Assembly: GCA_024691305.1 (NCBI GenBank)
Contig: JAILNS010000019.1
Span: 1 to 62,442, forward strand
Length of the DNA: 62,442 nt
Direction of reading: 5' to 3'
DNA from: Lachnospiraceae bacterium
GTDB taxonomy: Bacteria; Bacillota; Clostridia; Lachnospirales; Lachnospiraceae
The notes under the pieces were generated by a model. That model did not search any database. It saw only the letters and a list, made by a program, of their open reading frames with translations, and was not told where the DNA came from. The translations under genes were made by a program, and so were the position numbers. Shown piece by piece: positions 1 through 9,674 of this stretch. The number at the start of each line of letters is the position of its first letter. Within the stretch, counting starts at the first letter, position 1.

Positions 1-1
1 G

Positions 2-1255
2 TTAGTATCTCAAATGGACAGGAATATGATCAAAGTAATAACAGGTATCAGAAGATCCGGTAAATCGTTCCTGCTGTTTGAGTTGTTTTATGAGTACTTA
101 AAATCGATCGGGATTAAAGATGATCAGATCATCAGAATTAATCTTGATGAAGATGAAAATGAGCGATTGAGAGATGTAAAGGAACTTTCGTCGGAAATAA
201 AATCCAGGATAAAAAGTGAAAAAAAGAAGTATTATGTTTTACTTGATGAGCTTCAATATACTATCACCAAAGAAGAATTAAAGGATAAAAGTAATCCCCT
301 TCGCATTTACGGTCTTTTGAATTCTTTGATGAATAAGAAGAATGTGGATGTGTATGTTACAGGAAGCAATTCAAAATTCCTTTCGAAAGATGTCATGACT
401 GAATTCAGAGGAAGAGGCTGGCCAATTCATATTCAACCACTTGTGTTTTCCGAGTTTTTTGATGCATATGGCGGTAGTTTTGAAAAGGCATGGGAAGAAT
501 ATATGATGTACGGCGGACTTCCGTATATTCTGTCGCTTGACAGCCATGAGGAAAAGACATACTACCTGAATAACGTGTTTAATGAAGTGTATCTTAAAGA
601 CATTAAGGAGCGGTATAACATACAAAACGATGATGGAATGGGGGAACTGGTTAATGTTATAAGTTCGTCAGTCGGCTCATTAACCAATCCGCTCAGGATA
701 TCCAAAACATTTAAAGGCAACGGCAAAACTATCTCGGAGCATACTATTACAGATTATTTAGAGTATTTGCAGGATGCATTTATAATTCAAAAAGCAGAAC
801 GCTATGATGTGAAAGGGAGAAAGTATATTGGAACCCCATCCAAGTATTATTTTTCTGATATAGGACTCAGAAATGCCCGACTGAACTTCAGACAACAGGA
901 AACAAACCATCTTATGGAGAATGTTATTTACAATGAACTTTTGTATCGTGGCTTTAGTGTGGATGTCGGTGTAGTCCACGTTAATGTCACAGAGGATGGT
1001 AAGCATCTGAAAAAACAATATGAGGTCGACTTTGTTGCGAATTCTGCAGATCGGAGATATTATGTCCAATCCGCATTGAATGTTGATGCCAAAGAAAAAC
1101 TGGAGCAGGAACAAAGAAGCCTGATCAATATTCCGGATGGATTCAAAAGGGTGATCGTCGTAGAAAAAGCATATAGACCCTGGCAAACGGAGGAGGGCAC
1201 ACTTGTTATAGGGCTGGAAGACTTCCTGTTGAATGAAAAAAGTTTGGAATTATAG
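2..1255 (+). CDS. ATP-binding protein, AAA / DUF4143 type (5' end outside window)
   Basis: The protein opens almost at once with a Walker A motif (GIRRSGKS) and later has a Walker B-like strand (YYVLLDELQ). The middle holds the GRGWPIHIQPLVFSEFF region and the C-terminal part a PD-(D/E)XK-like segment (YEVDFVANS), the arrangement of the AAA_14/DUF4143 ATPases, whose physiological role is mostly unknown. The first ATG is at base 14, but the frame is open back to base 2 (L-V-S-Q before the Met) and family members normally carry 15-25 residues before the P-loop, so the true start lies upstream of the window. No clear terminator follows. These genes are often solitary and accessory. The family is fairly sure, the cellular function is not. 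Confidence 0.8.
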   Translation, partial: LVSQMDRNMIKVITGIRRSGKSFLLFELFYEYLKSIGIKDDQIIRINLDEDENERLRDVKELSSEIKSRIKSEKKKYYVLLDELQYTITKEELKDKSNPLRIYGLLNSLMNKKNVDVYVTGSNSKFLSKDVMTEFRGRGWPIHIQPLVFSEFFDAYGGSFEKAWEEYMMYGGLPYILSLDSHEEKTYYLNNVFNEVYLKDIKERYNIQNDDGMGELVNVISSSVGSLTNPLRISKTFKGNGKTISEHTITDYLEYLQDAFIIQKAERYDVKGRKYIGTPSKYYFSDIGLRNARLNFRQQETNHLMENVIYNELLYRGFSVDVGVVHVNVTEDGKHLKKQYEVDFVANSADRRYYVQSALNVDAKEKLEQEQRSLINIPDGFKRVIVVEKAYRPWQTEEGTLVIGLEDFLLNEKSLEL

Positions 1256-1387
1256 AAGAGATATTATGATGAGTATCGTATTCGATGTAGGTTTATATTA
1301 TGCTCAAAATACTAAAATGAAAAACCTCAAATCGCTTAAACAAAAGTAGCAAAAATGTTGAATATACGCCCAAAAGGATTGTAATAA

Positions 1388-3373
1388 ATGAACTTCGAAT
1401 TACACTCGGATTATAAACCTACCGGCGATCAGCCGCAGGCAATAAAAGAATTAGTTGAGGGTTTCAAAGCGGGCAACCAGTTTGAAACCCTGCTTGGCGT
1501 GACCGGATCGGGAAAAACGTTCACGATGGCGAATGTGATAGCAGCTTTGAACAAACCGACGCTGATCATTTCCCATAACAAAACACTCGCCGGCCAGCTC
1601 TATGGCGAGATGAAGGAATTCTTTCCCAATAATGCCGTTGAGTATTTTGTCAGTTACTATGATTATTACCAGCCGGAGGCTTATGTACCATCCTCAGATA
1701 CGTATATAGCCAAGGATTCATCCATAAATGACGAGATAGACAGACTGCGCCTTTCTGCGACTGCTGCTTTGACAGAGCGAAGGGATGTTATAGTGGTCGC
1801 TTCGGTATCCTGTATATACGGACTGGGATCCCCTTCCGAATATCTTGATATGATATTATCGCTGCGTCCCGGAATGGAGATAAGCCGTGAAGATGTCATA
1901 CATGCACTCATAGATATGCAGTATGTCCGAAACGATATGGATATGGACAGAAGCTGTTTTAGGGTACGCGGTGATGTACTTGATATCAATCCGCCTATCG
2001 GTGGTGATAATTTCATCAGGGTGGAATGGTTCGGCGATGAGATTGACAGGATCTGTGAACTTGATCCCGTGACCGGCAGGGTTAAGTCTACTCTTACTCA
2101 TATTTCTCTTTTTCCCGCATCACACTATGTGGTAGCGCAGGATACGATCCTAAGGGCCTGCGATGCGATAGAAGAGGAACTTAAAGAGCGCGTAAAGTTT
2201 TTTAAAGGAGAAGATAAACTCCTTGAAGCACAAAGGATTTCCGAACGTACCGGATTTGATGTTGAGATGCTTAGAGAGACCGGCTTTTGCAGCGGCATAG
2301 AGAATTACTCAAGGCATCTAAATAACTTAGAGCCCGGGCAGCCGCCGTTTACGCTGCTCGATTTCTTCCCGGACGATTTTCTGATCATAGTGGATGAGTC
2401 GCATATGACGATACCTCAGATCAGGGGAATGTACGCAGGCGACAGGTCCCGGAAGACCACTCTTGTCGAATACGGTTTCAGACTTCCGTCCGCACTCGAC
2501 AACAGACCGCTTAATTTTCAGGAGTTTGAGTCTCATATAGATCAGATGATGTTCGTGTCGGCGACGCCTTCCGATTATGAGGCAGAACATGAACTCATGC
2601 GGACCGAACAGGTTATAAGGCCTACGGGACTTCTTGATCCCGAGGTTGATGTGAGACCCGTAGAAGGCCAGATAGACGACCTTATAGGTGAGATAAGAAA
2701 AGCGACCGATAAACATACCAAGGTCCTTATAACTACGCTTACCAAGCGAATGGCTGAAGACCTTACCGATTATCTAAAAGATGTGGGGATCAGAGTCAAG
2801 TATATGCATTCCGATGTTGAGACCCTTGAGCGTGCACAGATAATCAGAGATATGCGTCTCGATGTATTTGATGTACTCGTAGGTATAAACCTGCTAAGAG
2901 AGGGACTCGATATTCCCGAGATATCATTGGTTGCGATACTTGATGCCGATAAGGAAGGCTTCCTTCGTTCTACTACATCTCTCGTACAGACGATAGGAAG
3001 GGCTGCGCGTAACGCGGAAGGACATGTTATAATGTACGCCGATACCATGACGGATTCCATGCGCGAAGCCATAGATGAAACAAATCGACGCAGAAAGATC
3101 CAAATGGAGTATAATGAAGAACACGGCATTACTCCGCAGACCATACAAAAGGCCGTAAGAGACCTGATCGCAGTAACGAGGGAAGTCACTGAAGGACAGG
3201 CCCGCCTTGCCAAAGATCCGGAATCCATGGATAAGGAAGAACTTTCCAAACTCATCGATAAGGTTGAAAAGCAGATGCGTAAGGCAGCTACGGATCTTAA
3301 CTTTGAATCTGCGGCAGAGTTCAGGGATGAGCTGATAGAACTTAAAAAGATATATAACGAGAATTTTGAATAA
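1388..3373 (+). CDS. uvrB: Excinuclease ABC subunit B
   Basis: UvrB is the DNA-damage-verifying helicase-like subunit of nucleotide excision repair; it receives damaged DNA from UvrA and recruits UvrC. Visible are the Walker A GVTGSGKT at residues 37-44, the aromatic beta-hairpin around [12 protein letters not shown] (about 92-103) that grips the damaged strand, the helicase motifs DESH and SATP, and the C-terminal UVR domain (about 620-655, [12 protein letters not shown]) that contacts UvrC. The length of 661 residues is normal. The ATG at 1388 follows an AAAGGA-like site. uvrA starts 10 bases after the stop, so the two form an operon. uvrC is not in the window. Confidence 0.98.
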   Translation: MNFELHSDYKPTGDQPQAIKELVEGFKAGNQFETLLGVTGSGKTFTMANVIAALNKPTLIISHNKTLAGQLYGEMKEFFPNNAVEYFVSYYDYYQPEAYVPSSDTYIAKDSSINDEIDRLRLSATAALTERRDVIVVASVSCIYGLGSPSEYLDMILSLRPGMEISREDVIHALIDMQYVRNDMDMDRSCFRVRGDVLDINPPIGGDNFIRVEWFGDEIDRICELDPVTGRVKSTLTHISLFPASHYVVAQDTILRACDAIEEELKERVKFFKGEDKLLEAQRISERTGFDVEMLRETGFCSGIENYSRHLNNLEPGQPPFTLLDFFPDDFLIIVDESHMTIPQIRGMYAGDRSRKTTLVEYGFRLPSALDNRPLNFQEFESHIDQMMFVSATPSDYEAEHELMRTEQVIRPTGLLDPEVDVRPVEGQIDDLIGEIRKATDKHTKVLITTLTKRMAEDLTDYLKDVGIRVKYMHSDVETLERAQIIRDMRLDVFDVLVGINLLREGLDIPEISLVAILDADKEGFLRSTTSLVQTIGRAARNAEGHVIMYADTMTDSMREAIDETNRRRKIQMEYNEEHGITPQTIQKAVRDLIAVTREVTEGQARLAKDPESMDKEELSKLIDKVEKQMRKAATDLNFESAAEFRDELIELKKIYNENFE

Positions 3374-3382
3374 GGAGCCACA

Positions 3383-6223
3383 ATGGAACCACAGAAGATG
3401 CGTCCGCGGGAGTACATCAAGATCCGCGGCGCAAACGAACACAATTTAAAAGACCTGGATCTGGATATTCCCAGAAACCAGCTTGTAGTGTTTACCGGAC
3501 TCTCGGGGTCCGGTAAATCTTCGCTTGCCTTCGATACCATATATGCGGAAGGCCAGCGCAGATATATGGAGTCACTCTCATCTTATGCGAGGATGTTCCT
3601 CGGAAGAATGGAAAAACCGGATGTAGAGAGGATAGACGGATTATCACCCGCGATATCGATAGACCAGAAATCGACCAATCATAACCCCAGGTCGACAGTG
3701 GGAACCGTTACCGAGATATATGACTATTTCAGACTGCTCTATGCAAGGGCGGGTATCCCTCATTGTCCCAAGTGCGGACGAGAGATATCCAGACAGACCG
3801 TTGACCAGATCACCGATCAGATAATGGCGCTTCCGGAGGGAACTAAGATCCAGCTGCTGGCACCGGTAGTCCGTGGAAGAAAAGGCGAACATGTAAAGGT
3901 CCTTGAGAGTGCCGCAAGGAGCGGATATGTAAGAGCCAGGGTAGACGGGATCATATATGATCTCGGCGAAGAGATCAAACTGGAAAAAAACAATAAGCAC
4001 AACATTGAGATCGTCATAGACAGACTCGTGGTCAAGCCCGGAATAGAGACCCGTCTTACGGATTCCGAAGAAAGTGCGATGAAACTTTCAAACGGGCTTT
4101 TGTATGTGGACACCGGGGATGAGGAGTTACTTACCTTTTCACAAAACTTCGGATGCCCCGACTGTGGTATATCGATAGGTGAGATAGAACCAAGGAGTTT
4201 TTCTTTTAACAATCCCTTCGGTGCATGTCCCGAATGCGCGGGTCTTGGATATAAGATGGAGTTTGATATAGATCTGATGATCCCTGACAGGCGCCTTAGC
4301 ATAAATGACGGCGCGATCCAGGTTCTCGGATGGCAAAACAGCAAGGATAAGAAGAGCTTTTCTCATGCTCTTTTGGAGGCACTTGCAAAAGAATATAAAT
4401 TCAGTCTGGACACTCCGTTTAAGGACCTTCCCCAGAAGGCTCAGGACATACTTATAAACGGAGGAGCCAAAGAAGTAAATGTTCATTATAAAGGGCAGAG
4501 AGGTACAGGCGATTATCCGATCGTATTTGAAGGCCTTATAGAAAACGTAAACAGACGCTACAGAGAAGCATATACCGAGAATTCCAAATCGGAATATGAA
4601 AGTTATATGCGTTTTTCTCCGTGTAATGTATGCCACGGTATGAGACTTAAGCCTGAGTCACTGGCTGTTACGATAGGAGATCTTAATATACATCAGATCA
4701 CGTCACTTTCGGTCAGGGATCTTCAGAAATTTTTGAGTGAACTTAAACTTACTAAGCAGCAGGCGCTTATCGGAGACAGGATACTCAGGGAGATAGTAGG
4801 ACGTGTAGGATTTTTGGTGAATGTGGGACTTGATTATCTGACTCTGGCCAGGGCGACTTCGTCTTTGTCCGGCGGAGAGTCACAGCGTATAAGGCTTGCG
4901 ACCCAGATAGGATCCGGACTTGTCGGAGTATGCTATATACTCGATGAGCCCAGTATCGGTCTGCATCAGCGTGATAACGGTAAACTCCTAAATGCTCTTA
5001 AGGATCTCAGGGATCTTGGCAATACACTCATAGTCGTTGAACACGATGAGGAGACCATGAGGGAAGCAGACTTTGTGGTCGATATAGGTCCGGGGGCAGG
5101 AGAACACGGTGGCCATGTTATTGCTACGGGAACTGCCGAGGATATAATGAAGGTTCCCGAGTCGATCACCGGACAGTATCTAAGCGGTGTAAAAAAGATA
5201 GAGATCCCCGCCAAACGTCGTAAACCCATTGACTGGATCCAGGTTAAAGGTGCCAGAGAGAATAACTTAAAGAATATCGATGTGAAGATCCCGTTGGGTG
5301 TATTTACATGTGTTACAGGTGTGTCCGGGTCGGGAAAATCTTCTTTAATAAATGAGATAGTTAATAAAAGGCTTTCCAAGGAACTTAATCGTGCGAGGGT
5401 GGTTCCGGGTAAGCATGATGACATTATCGGAATAGAAAAACTGGATAAGGTCATTGATATAGACCAGTCTCCCATAGGGCGTACTCCCAGATCGAATCCT
5501 GCAACATATACGGGTGTTTTTGACCAGATCAGAGACCTTTTTGCATCGACACAGGATGCCAAGGCAAGAGGCTATACAAAGGGGAGATTCAGTTTTAATG
5601 TCAAAGGCGGAAGATGCGAAGCCTGCTCCGGAGACGGTATAATCAAGATAGAGATGCACTTTTTGCCCGATGTATATGTTCCGTGTGAGGTGTGCGGAGG
5701 ACACAGATACAATCGTGAGACTCTCGAAGTCAAATACCATGATAAGAGCATATATGATGTGCTTAATATGACGGTTGAAGAAGCGCTGGTATTTTTTGAG
5801 CATATCCCGTCGATAAGAAATAAGATCCAGACGCTCTATGATGTAGGCCTTGGGTATATAAGACTGGGACAGCCTTCGACTGAATTATCCGGAGGAGAAG
5901 CACAGAGAGTTAAACTTGCAACGGAATTGTCCAGACGCGGGACCGGAAAAACGATATACATATTGGATGAGCCCACTACCGGTCTTCATTTTGCGGATGT
6001 ACACAAACTTATCGATATTCTTCAGAGACTTGCGGAAGGCGGAAATACCGTACTTGTCATAGAGCATAACCTTGATGTCATCAAATGCGCCGACTACATA
6101 ATAGATATGGGTCCGGAAGGCGGAGACGGCGGCGGTACCGTGGTAGCGTGCGGAACCCCCGAGAAGGTAGCGAAGGTAGAAAAATCATACACCGGACAGT
6201 ACCTGGCAAAAATACTTGGGTGA
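3383..6223 (+). CDS. uvrA: Excinuclease ABC subunit A
   Basis: UvrA is the ABC-type ATPase dimer that scans DNA for bulky lesions and loads UvrB. The 946 residues contain two nucleotide-binding modules: a first Walker [10 protein letters not shown] at 39-47 and a second GVSGSGKSS near residue 640, each with its ABC signature ([16 protein letters not shown]) and Walker B (ILDEP). Cys pairs of the zinc modules are visible (CPKCG near 130, CPDCG with CPEC, CEAC with CEVC). The start has a good AAGGAG site 6 bases before the ATG. It is co-transcribed with uvrB and followed by a hairpin terminator. SOS control is possible but no LexA box was identified. Confidence 0.98.
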   Translation: MEPQKMRPREYIKIRGANEHNLKDLDLDIPRNQLVVFTGLSGSGKSSLAFDTIYAEGQRRYMESLSSYARMFLGRMEKPDVERIDGLSPAISIDQKSTNHNPRSTVGTVTEIYDYFRLLYARAGIPHCPKCGREISRQTVDQITDQIMALPEGTKIQLLAPVVRGRKGEHVKVLESAARSGYVRARVDGIIYDLGEEIKLEKNNKHNIEIVIDRLVVKPGIETRLTDSEESAMKLSNGLLYVDTGDEELLTFSQNFGCPDCGISIGEIEPRSFSFNNPFGACPECAGLGYKMEFDIDLMIPDRRLSINDGAIQVLGWQNSKDKKSFSHALLEALAKEYKFSLDTPFKDLPQKAQDILINGGAKEVNVHYKGQRGTGDYPIVFEGLIENVNRRYREAYTENSKSEYESYMRFSPCNVCHGMRLKPESLAVTIGDLNIHQITSLSVRDLQKFLSELKLTKQQALIGDRILREIVGRVGFLVNVGLDYLTLARATSSLSGGESQRIRLATQIGSGLVGVCYILDEPSIGLHQRDNGKLLNALKDLRDLGNTLIVVEHDEETMREADFVVDIGPGAGEHGGHVIATGTAEDIMKVPESITGQYLSGVKKIEIPAKRRKPIDWIQVKGARENNLKNIDVKIPLGVFTCVTGVSGSGKSSLINEIVNKRLSKELNRARVVPGKHDDIIGIEKLDKVIDIDQSPIGRTPRSNPATYTGVFDQIRDLFASTQDAKARGYTKGRFSFNVKGGRCEACSGDGIIKIEMHFLPDVYVPCEVCGGHRYNRETLEVKYHDKSIYDVLNMTVEEALVFFEHIPSIRNKIQTLYDVGLGYIRLGQPSTELSGGEAQRVKLATELSRRGTGKTIYILDEPTTGLHFADVHKLIDILQRLAEGGNTVLVIEHNLDVIKCADYIIDMGPEGGDGGGTVVACGTPEKVAKVEKSYTGQYLAKILG

Positions 6224-6332
6224 AATTGATGTAAGAGCGGAATTTAGTATTACATTCAGGAATCCGTTATTTCTGTTTGAAAAAAGGGTTAAGAAACTGA
6301 GAGAGATGTCCGATATATTTTTTAGCATGGAT

Positions 6333-6373
6333 GCGTTGACCACCGAAAGGATTCGGAGGGTCAATGCGTTTTT
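6333..6373 (+). terminator. Rho-independent terminator after uvrBA
   Basis: The arm GCGTTGACC (6333-6341) pairs with GGTCAATGC (6359-6367) through one G-T pair, and an inner CCGA/TCGG stem extends the hairpin; a T5 run follows (6369-6373). It lies about 110 bases after the uvrA stop and would separate uvrBA from the mbl-flagellar operon. Confidence 0.7.
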
Positions 6374-6470
6374 GCGTTTTACGGACTCTAAAATTTGTAT
6401 AAAGCCCTTTCATAAAAAGTCAGGTTAGGTTAAAATAAATTAGTTAAAGTATTAGAAAGGGAACCGTAAG

Positions 6471-7463
6471 ATGCAATACACAGATATAGGAATCGATTTG
6501 GGAACAGCCAGCATACTTGTTTATGTGAAGGGACGCGGAGTAGTTTTAAAGGAGCCCTCGGTTGTTGCTTTTGACAAAAATACAAACAAGATCCAGGCGA
6601 TAGGTGAGGATGCAAGACTTATGCTTGGACGTACTCCCGGCAATATCGTAGCGGTAAGACCGCTCAGACAGGGAGTTATTTCCGATTATACCATTACCGA
6701 GAAGATGATGAAGTATTTCATCCAGAAGGCTCTTGGTAAGAGGAATTTCAGGAAACCCAGAATAGCTGTTTGTGTACCCAGTGGAGTTACCGAGGTTGAA
6801 CAGAAAGCCGTTTTGGATGCTACCATGCAGTGTGGTGCAAGAGATGTGGGACTCATTGAAGAGCCCATAGCGGCAGCTATCGGAGCAGGTGTTGATATAT
6901 ATAAGCCCTGCGGCAATATGATAGTCGATATAGGCGGCGGTACGACCGACGTAGCGGTTATTTCACTCGGAGGTACGGTTGTCAGCGATTCGATCAAAGT
7001 TGCCGGTGATGATTTTGATAATGCACTTCAGCGTTATATGCGTAAGAAACACAATCTCCTTATAGGTGAATCTACGGCTGAAGATATCAAGATCAATATA
7101 GGAACAGCATTTAAGAGACCTGAAGTTGATTACATGGACGTTAAGGGAAGAAACCTTTTGACAGGTCTTCCCAAGAGTATAAAGGTGAGTTCGGAAGAGA
7201 CCGAAGAGGCGCTTGAGGAACCCATTTCACAGATCGTAGAGGCCATAAAGGGCGTGTTGGAGATAACTCCTCCCGAACTGGCCGCCGATATAGTTGACAG
7301 GGGTATAGTCCTTACGGGCGGCGGATCGCTGCTTAGAGGCCTTGAGGATCTGATCTCAGCACAGACAGGAATAAATACAATGACCGCCGAGGATCCGATG
7401 ACGGCAGTAGCTATCGGAACCGGTAAATATGTAGAACAGATGGCGGGACGAAGTTTCGAATAG
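6471..7463 (+). CDS. mbl: MreB/Mbl-type bacterial actin
   Basis: This actin-like ATPase forms membrane-associated filaments that guide lateral cell-wall synthesis in rods. The phosphate-1 motif DLGTAS is near the N-terminus, the phosphate-2 motif (DIGGGTTDVAV) near residue 160, and the adenosine loop GGGSLLRGL near 280; 330 residues is standard. mreB and mbl are hard to separate by eye. I use mbl because the next genes are flhO- and flhP-like, the order found in Bacillus subtilis, while mreC and mreD are absent. A GAAAGGGA-type ribosome site precedes the ATG. It heads an operon with the three flagellar genes, ending at the hairpin near 9606-9653. Confidence 0.93.
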   Translation: MQYTDIGIDLGTASILVYVKGRGVVLKEPSVVAFDKNTNKIQAIGEDARLMLGRTPGNIVAVRPLRQGVISDYTITEKMMKYFIQKALGKRNFRKPRIAVCVPSGVTEVEQKAVLDATMQCGARDVGLIEEPIAAAIGAGVDIYKPCGNMIVDIGGGTTDVAVISLGGTVVSDSIKVAGDDFDNALQRYMRKKHNLLIGESTAEDIKINIGTAFKRPEVDYMDVKGRNLLTGLPKSIKVSSEETEEALEEPISQIVEAIKGVLEITPPELAADIVDRGIVLTGGGSLLRGLEDLISAQTGINTMTAEDPMTAVAIGTGKYVEQMAGRSFE

Positions 7464-7483
7464 TCATTTAAAGAGGTGCACAT

Positions 7484-8260
7484 ATGATCAAAGGCCTATA
7501 CACTTCATATACCGGAATGATAAATGAGCAAAACAGATTGGATACAGTTGCCAACAGTATTGCGAACTTTGACACCAACGGTTTTAAGAAGGAGGGTGCT
7601 ACAAGTCAGGCCTTTGATGATGTGCTTGCTTTTAAGATCAAAGATGTTACGGAAGCGGGCAATCTTCCCCGCAGAATGGGCATTCTAAATCCCGGAGTCA
7701 AGATAGGTGAGAACTATGTTGACTGGTCAGAGGGATCCTTCAAAGAAACCGGAAATACTTTTGATGTTGCGATCGCAGGCAAGGGTTTCTTCAATATTGA
7801 GTTTACTTCCAAATCAGGACAAAGATCGGTTAAATATACAAGAGACGGTAACTTTACCTTAAATGCGAACGGCGATCTTGTGACACCGGAAGGTGATTAT
7901 GTACTCAGCTCAGCCGGTACGCATATAAGACTTAATCCGTTAAAGGATGCAACTATTAACCGTGCGGGACAGATATATCAGGATGGTGCCATGGTAGCCA
8001 CCATCGGGGTTACCGATTTCCAGAATTATGATTATCTTGAGAAATACGGTGAGAACTATTATGAGACCGTGGACGGAGCAACAACAGTTCCTTCCCAGTA
8101 TCAGGTATATTCGGGATATCTTGAACAAAGCAATGTTTCAATAGTTGATGAGATGGTCAATATGATCTCAATCCAAAGATCATATGAAGCCAATCAGAAA
8201 CTGATACAGACATTTGATTCAAGCCTTGAAATAGCGGCAAACAGACTCGGAAAATTATAA
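7484..8260 (+). CDS. flhO: Flagellar rod/hook-basal body protein, FlhO/FlgF type
   Basis: The 258 residues show the hallmark ends of the flagellar rod/hook family: an N-terminal helix with the ANSIANFDTNGFKK segment (flg_bb_rod) and a C-terminal helix ending VDEMVNMISIQRSYEANQKLIQ. Such proteins assemble into the distal or proximal rod outside the membrane and are exported by the flagellar type III apparatus without a cleaved signal. It starts 20 bases after mbl with an AGAGGTG site and is followed by a second family member. FlhO is chosen from the mbl-linked order; FlgF would be the equivalent name in other bacteria. Confidence 0.88.
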   Translation: MIKGLYTSYTGMINEQNRLDTVANSIANFDTNGFKKEGATSQAFDDVLAFKIKDVTEAGNLPRRMGILNPGVKIGENYVDWSEGSFKETGNTFDVAIAGKGFFNIEFTSKSGQRSVKYTRDGNFTLNANGDLVTPEGDYVLSSAGTHIRLNPLKDATINRAGQIYQDGAMVATIGVTDFQNYDYLEKYGENYYETVDGATTVPSQYQVYSGYLEQSNVSIVDEMVNMISIQRSYEANQKLIQTFDSSLEIAANRLGKL

Positions 8261-8291
8261 TTAGACGATAAGGAAACGAAAGGAGACTGAT

Positions 8292-9110
8292 ATGGTACGA
8301 TCATTATGGACCGGTGCAACCGGTATGAATGCACAGCAGACCAATGTTGATACCATTGCCAATAACCTTGCCAATGTAAATACAAACGGATACAAGTCTC
8401 AGGTTGCAGAGTTTAAGACCTTGCTTTATCAGACTCTTCAGACTAAGACAACTACCGCAAACGGAGATACCAAGCCGAGTTCCTCACAGGTCGGACTCGG
8501 AACCAGGGTTTCTTCGATCAATTCGACTTTTACACAGGGGGCTCTCCTTGCTTCCGAATCCGATACCGCTTTTGCCATCGAAGGTGACGGATTCTTCGCC
8601 GTAAGATGTGGTGACGGAACGGTAAGATATACGAGAAACGGTGAGTTTAACTGGTCTCTCGGCTCCGGAAATACACTTGTTTTGTGTAATGCCGAAGGAT
8701 ATCCCGTGATCGATACAACAGGTAAGGTCATAAGTGTTCCCAATACTTATGTTGCAAATAATATCACCGTAAGTACAAGCGGTCAGCTTCTGTATCCGGA
8801 TGCAAACAATAACGCACAGCCTATAGGCATTACCATAGGAACATTCCAGTTCCAGAATCCCGCAGGTATGGAGAGATACGGAGATACGTTATGGACACCT
8901 ACCGCAGTAAGCGGACAGGCTATAAATGAAGCTACAAGCAATGCGGTTACCAAAAGCCGTGTGATCCAGGGATATCTTGAGGGATCCAACGTTTCGGTAG
9001 CGGATGAGATGGTTAACCTGATCGTAGCTCAGAGAGCTTATGAGATGAATTCCAAGGTCATCACTACGACCGATACGATGATGGAGCAGGCCAATAACCT
9101 GAAACGTTGA
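8292..9110 (+). CDS. flhP: Flagellar basal-body rod protein, FlhP/FlgG type
   Basis: This second rod/hook paralogue of 272 residues has the N-terminal ANNLANVNTNGYKS motif and the C-terminal VADEMVNLIVAQRAYEMNSKVI motif, with the central variable region expected of distal-rod proteins (FlgG). The conserved ends form the coiled-coil that polymerises in the rod. It follows flhO by 31 bases with an AAAGGAGA ribosome site. By synteny with the Bacillus mbl-flhO-flhP locus I call it FlhP; an flgG annotation would be equally defensible. Confidence 0.88.
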   Translation: MVRSLWTGATGMNAQQTNVDTIANNLANVNTNGYKSQVAEFKTLLYQTLQTKTTTANGDTKPSSSQVGLGTRVSSINSTFTQGALLASESDTAFAIEGDGFFAVRCGDGTVRYTRNGEFNWSLGSGNTLVLCNAEGYPVIDTTGKVISVPNTYVANNITVSTSGQLLYPDANNNAQPIGITIGTFQFQNPAGMERYGDTLWTPTAVSGQAINEATSNAVTKSRVIQGYLEGSNVSVADEMVNLIVAQRAYEMNSKVITTTDTMMEQANNLKR

Positions 9111-9127
9111 TGATATAGGAGATACAT

Positions 9128-9580
9128 ATGGCTGATTTTGATATTTCTTCTTTAACAGATTATGGGACATCCCTTTTAAATACTACGCAGAGTAATGCGA
9201 TATCCGATGCGATGACATCCAAGGTCAGAAATGTGAACTCCGATTCGACGGATGCGGAATTGCTCGAAGCCTGTAAACAGTTTGAGGCTTATCTTTGGGA
9301 ACAGGTATATAAAAATGCGGATAAGACAGCCAATCTGTTTGGAACGCAGTCAGAGGGCAGTTACGCGGGAAATATGGTGAATATGTTCTCGGATAATCTT
9401 GTTCAGGAAGTGTCCAAAATGAGTGTTGGCGAAGGCGATAATTCCCTTGCCATGAGATTATATGAACAGTTAAAAAGAAACTACGGTATAGGGGTTACCA
9501 CTGCGGAAGAAATAGATGCACAACAGGCTGCAGAAGCAGCTGCGGCATCGGGAGCAGTACAAACAGATACAGACGAATAA
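9128..9580 (+). CDS. Rod-binding protein (FlgJ N-terminal domain)
   Basis: The 150-residue protein contains the rod-binding domain of FlgJ: the segment EACKQFEAYLWEQVYKNAD (about 48-66) and a later amphipathic stretch (GNMVNMFSDNLVQEVS). The C-terminal muramidase domain of proteobacterial FlgJ is absent, as is common in Firmicutes, so it should act as a rod cap or chaperone rather than a wall hydrolase. It closes the mbl-flagellar operon, with an AGGAGA ribosome site 6 bases before the ATG. The Ala/Gln-rich tail looks disordered. Confidence 0.82.
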   Translation: MADFDISSLTDYGTSLLNTTQSNAISDAMTSKVRNVNSDSTDAELLEACKQFEAYLWEQVYKNADKTANLFGTQSEGSYAGNMVNMFSDNLVQEVSKMSVGEGDNSLAMRLYEQLKRNYGIGVTTAEEIDAQQAAEAAAASGAVQTDTDE

Positions 9581-9605
9581 AAATGCTTTAAATACTTCGT
9601 TACAG

Positions 9606-9657
9606 ACCGCCAACTGTAATGAGACCGTATGATAGGTCTATGCAGTTGGCGGTTTTA
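9606..9657 (+). terminator. Strong hairpin terminator after flagellar operon
   Basis: A perfect 11-base stem, ACCGCCAACTG (9606-9616) with CAGTTGGCGGT (9643-9653), encloses a second stem AGACC/GGTCT and is followed by TTTAT. It sits between the rod-binding gene and recD2, only about 20 bases before the recD2 start. Confidence 0.85.
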
Positions 9658-9674
9658 TGTGATTTGGGAGGTCT

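Noticed and set aside
2770..3540. Long - strand open frame of 256 codons across uvrB/uvrA
   Set aside because: It is a low-complexity Ser/Leu-rich frame opposite two conserved genes, typical of a coding shadow.
6216..6428. Open frame of 70 codons overlapping the uvrA end
   Set aside because: It has no ribosome site, its end lies beyond the uvrA terminator hairpin, and the protein has no recognisable motif.
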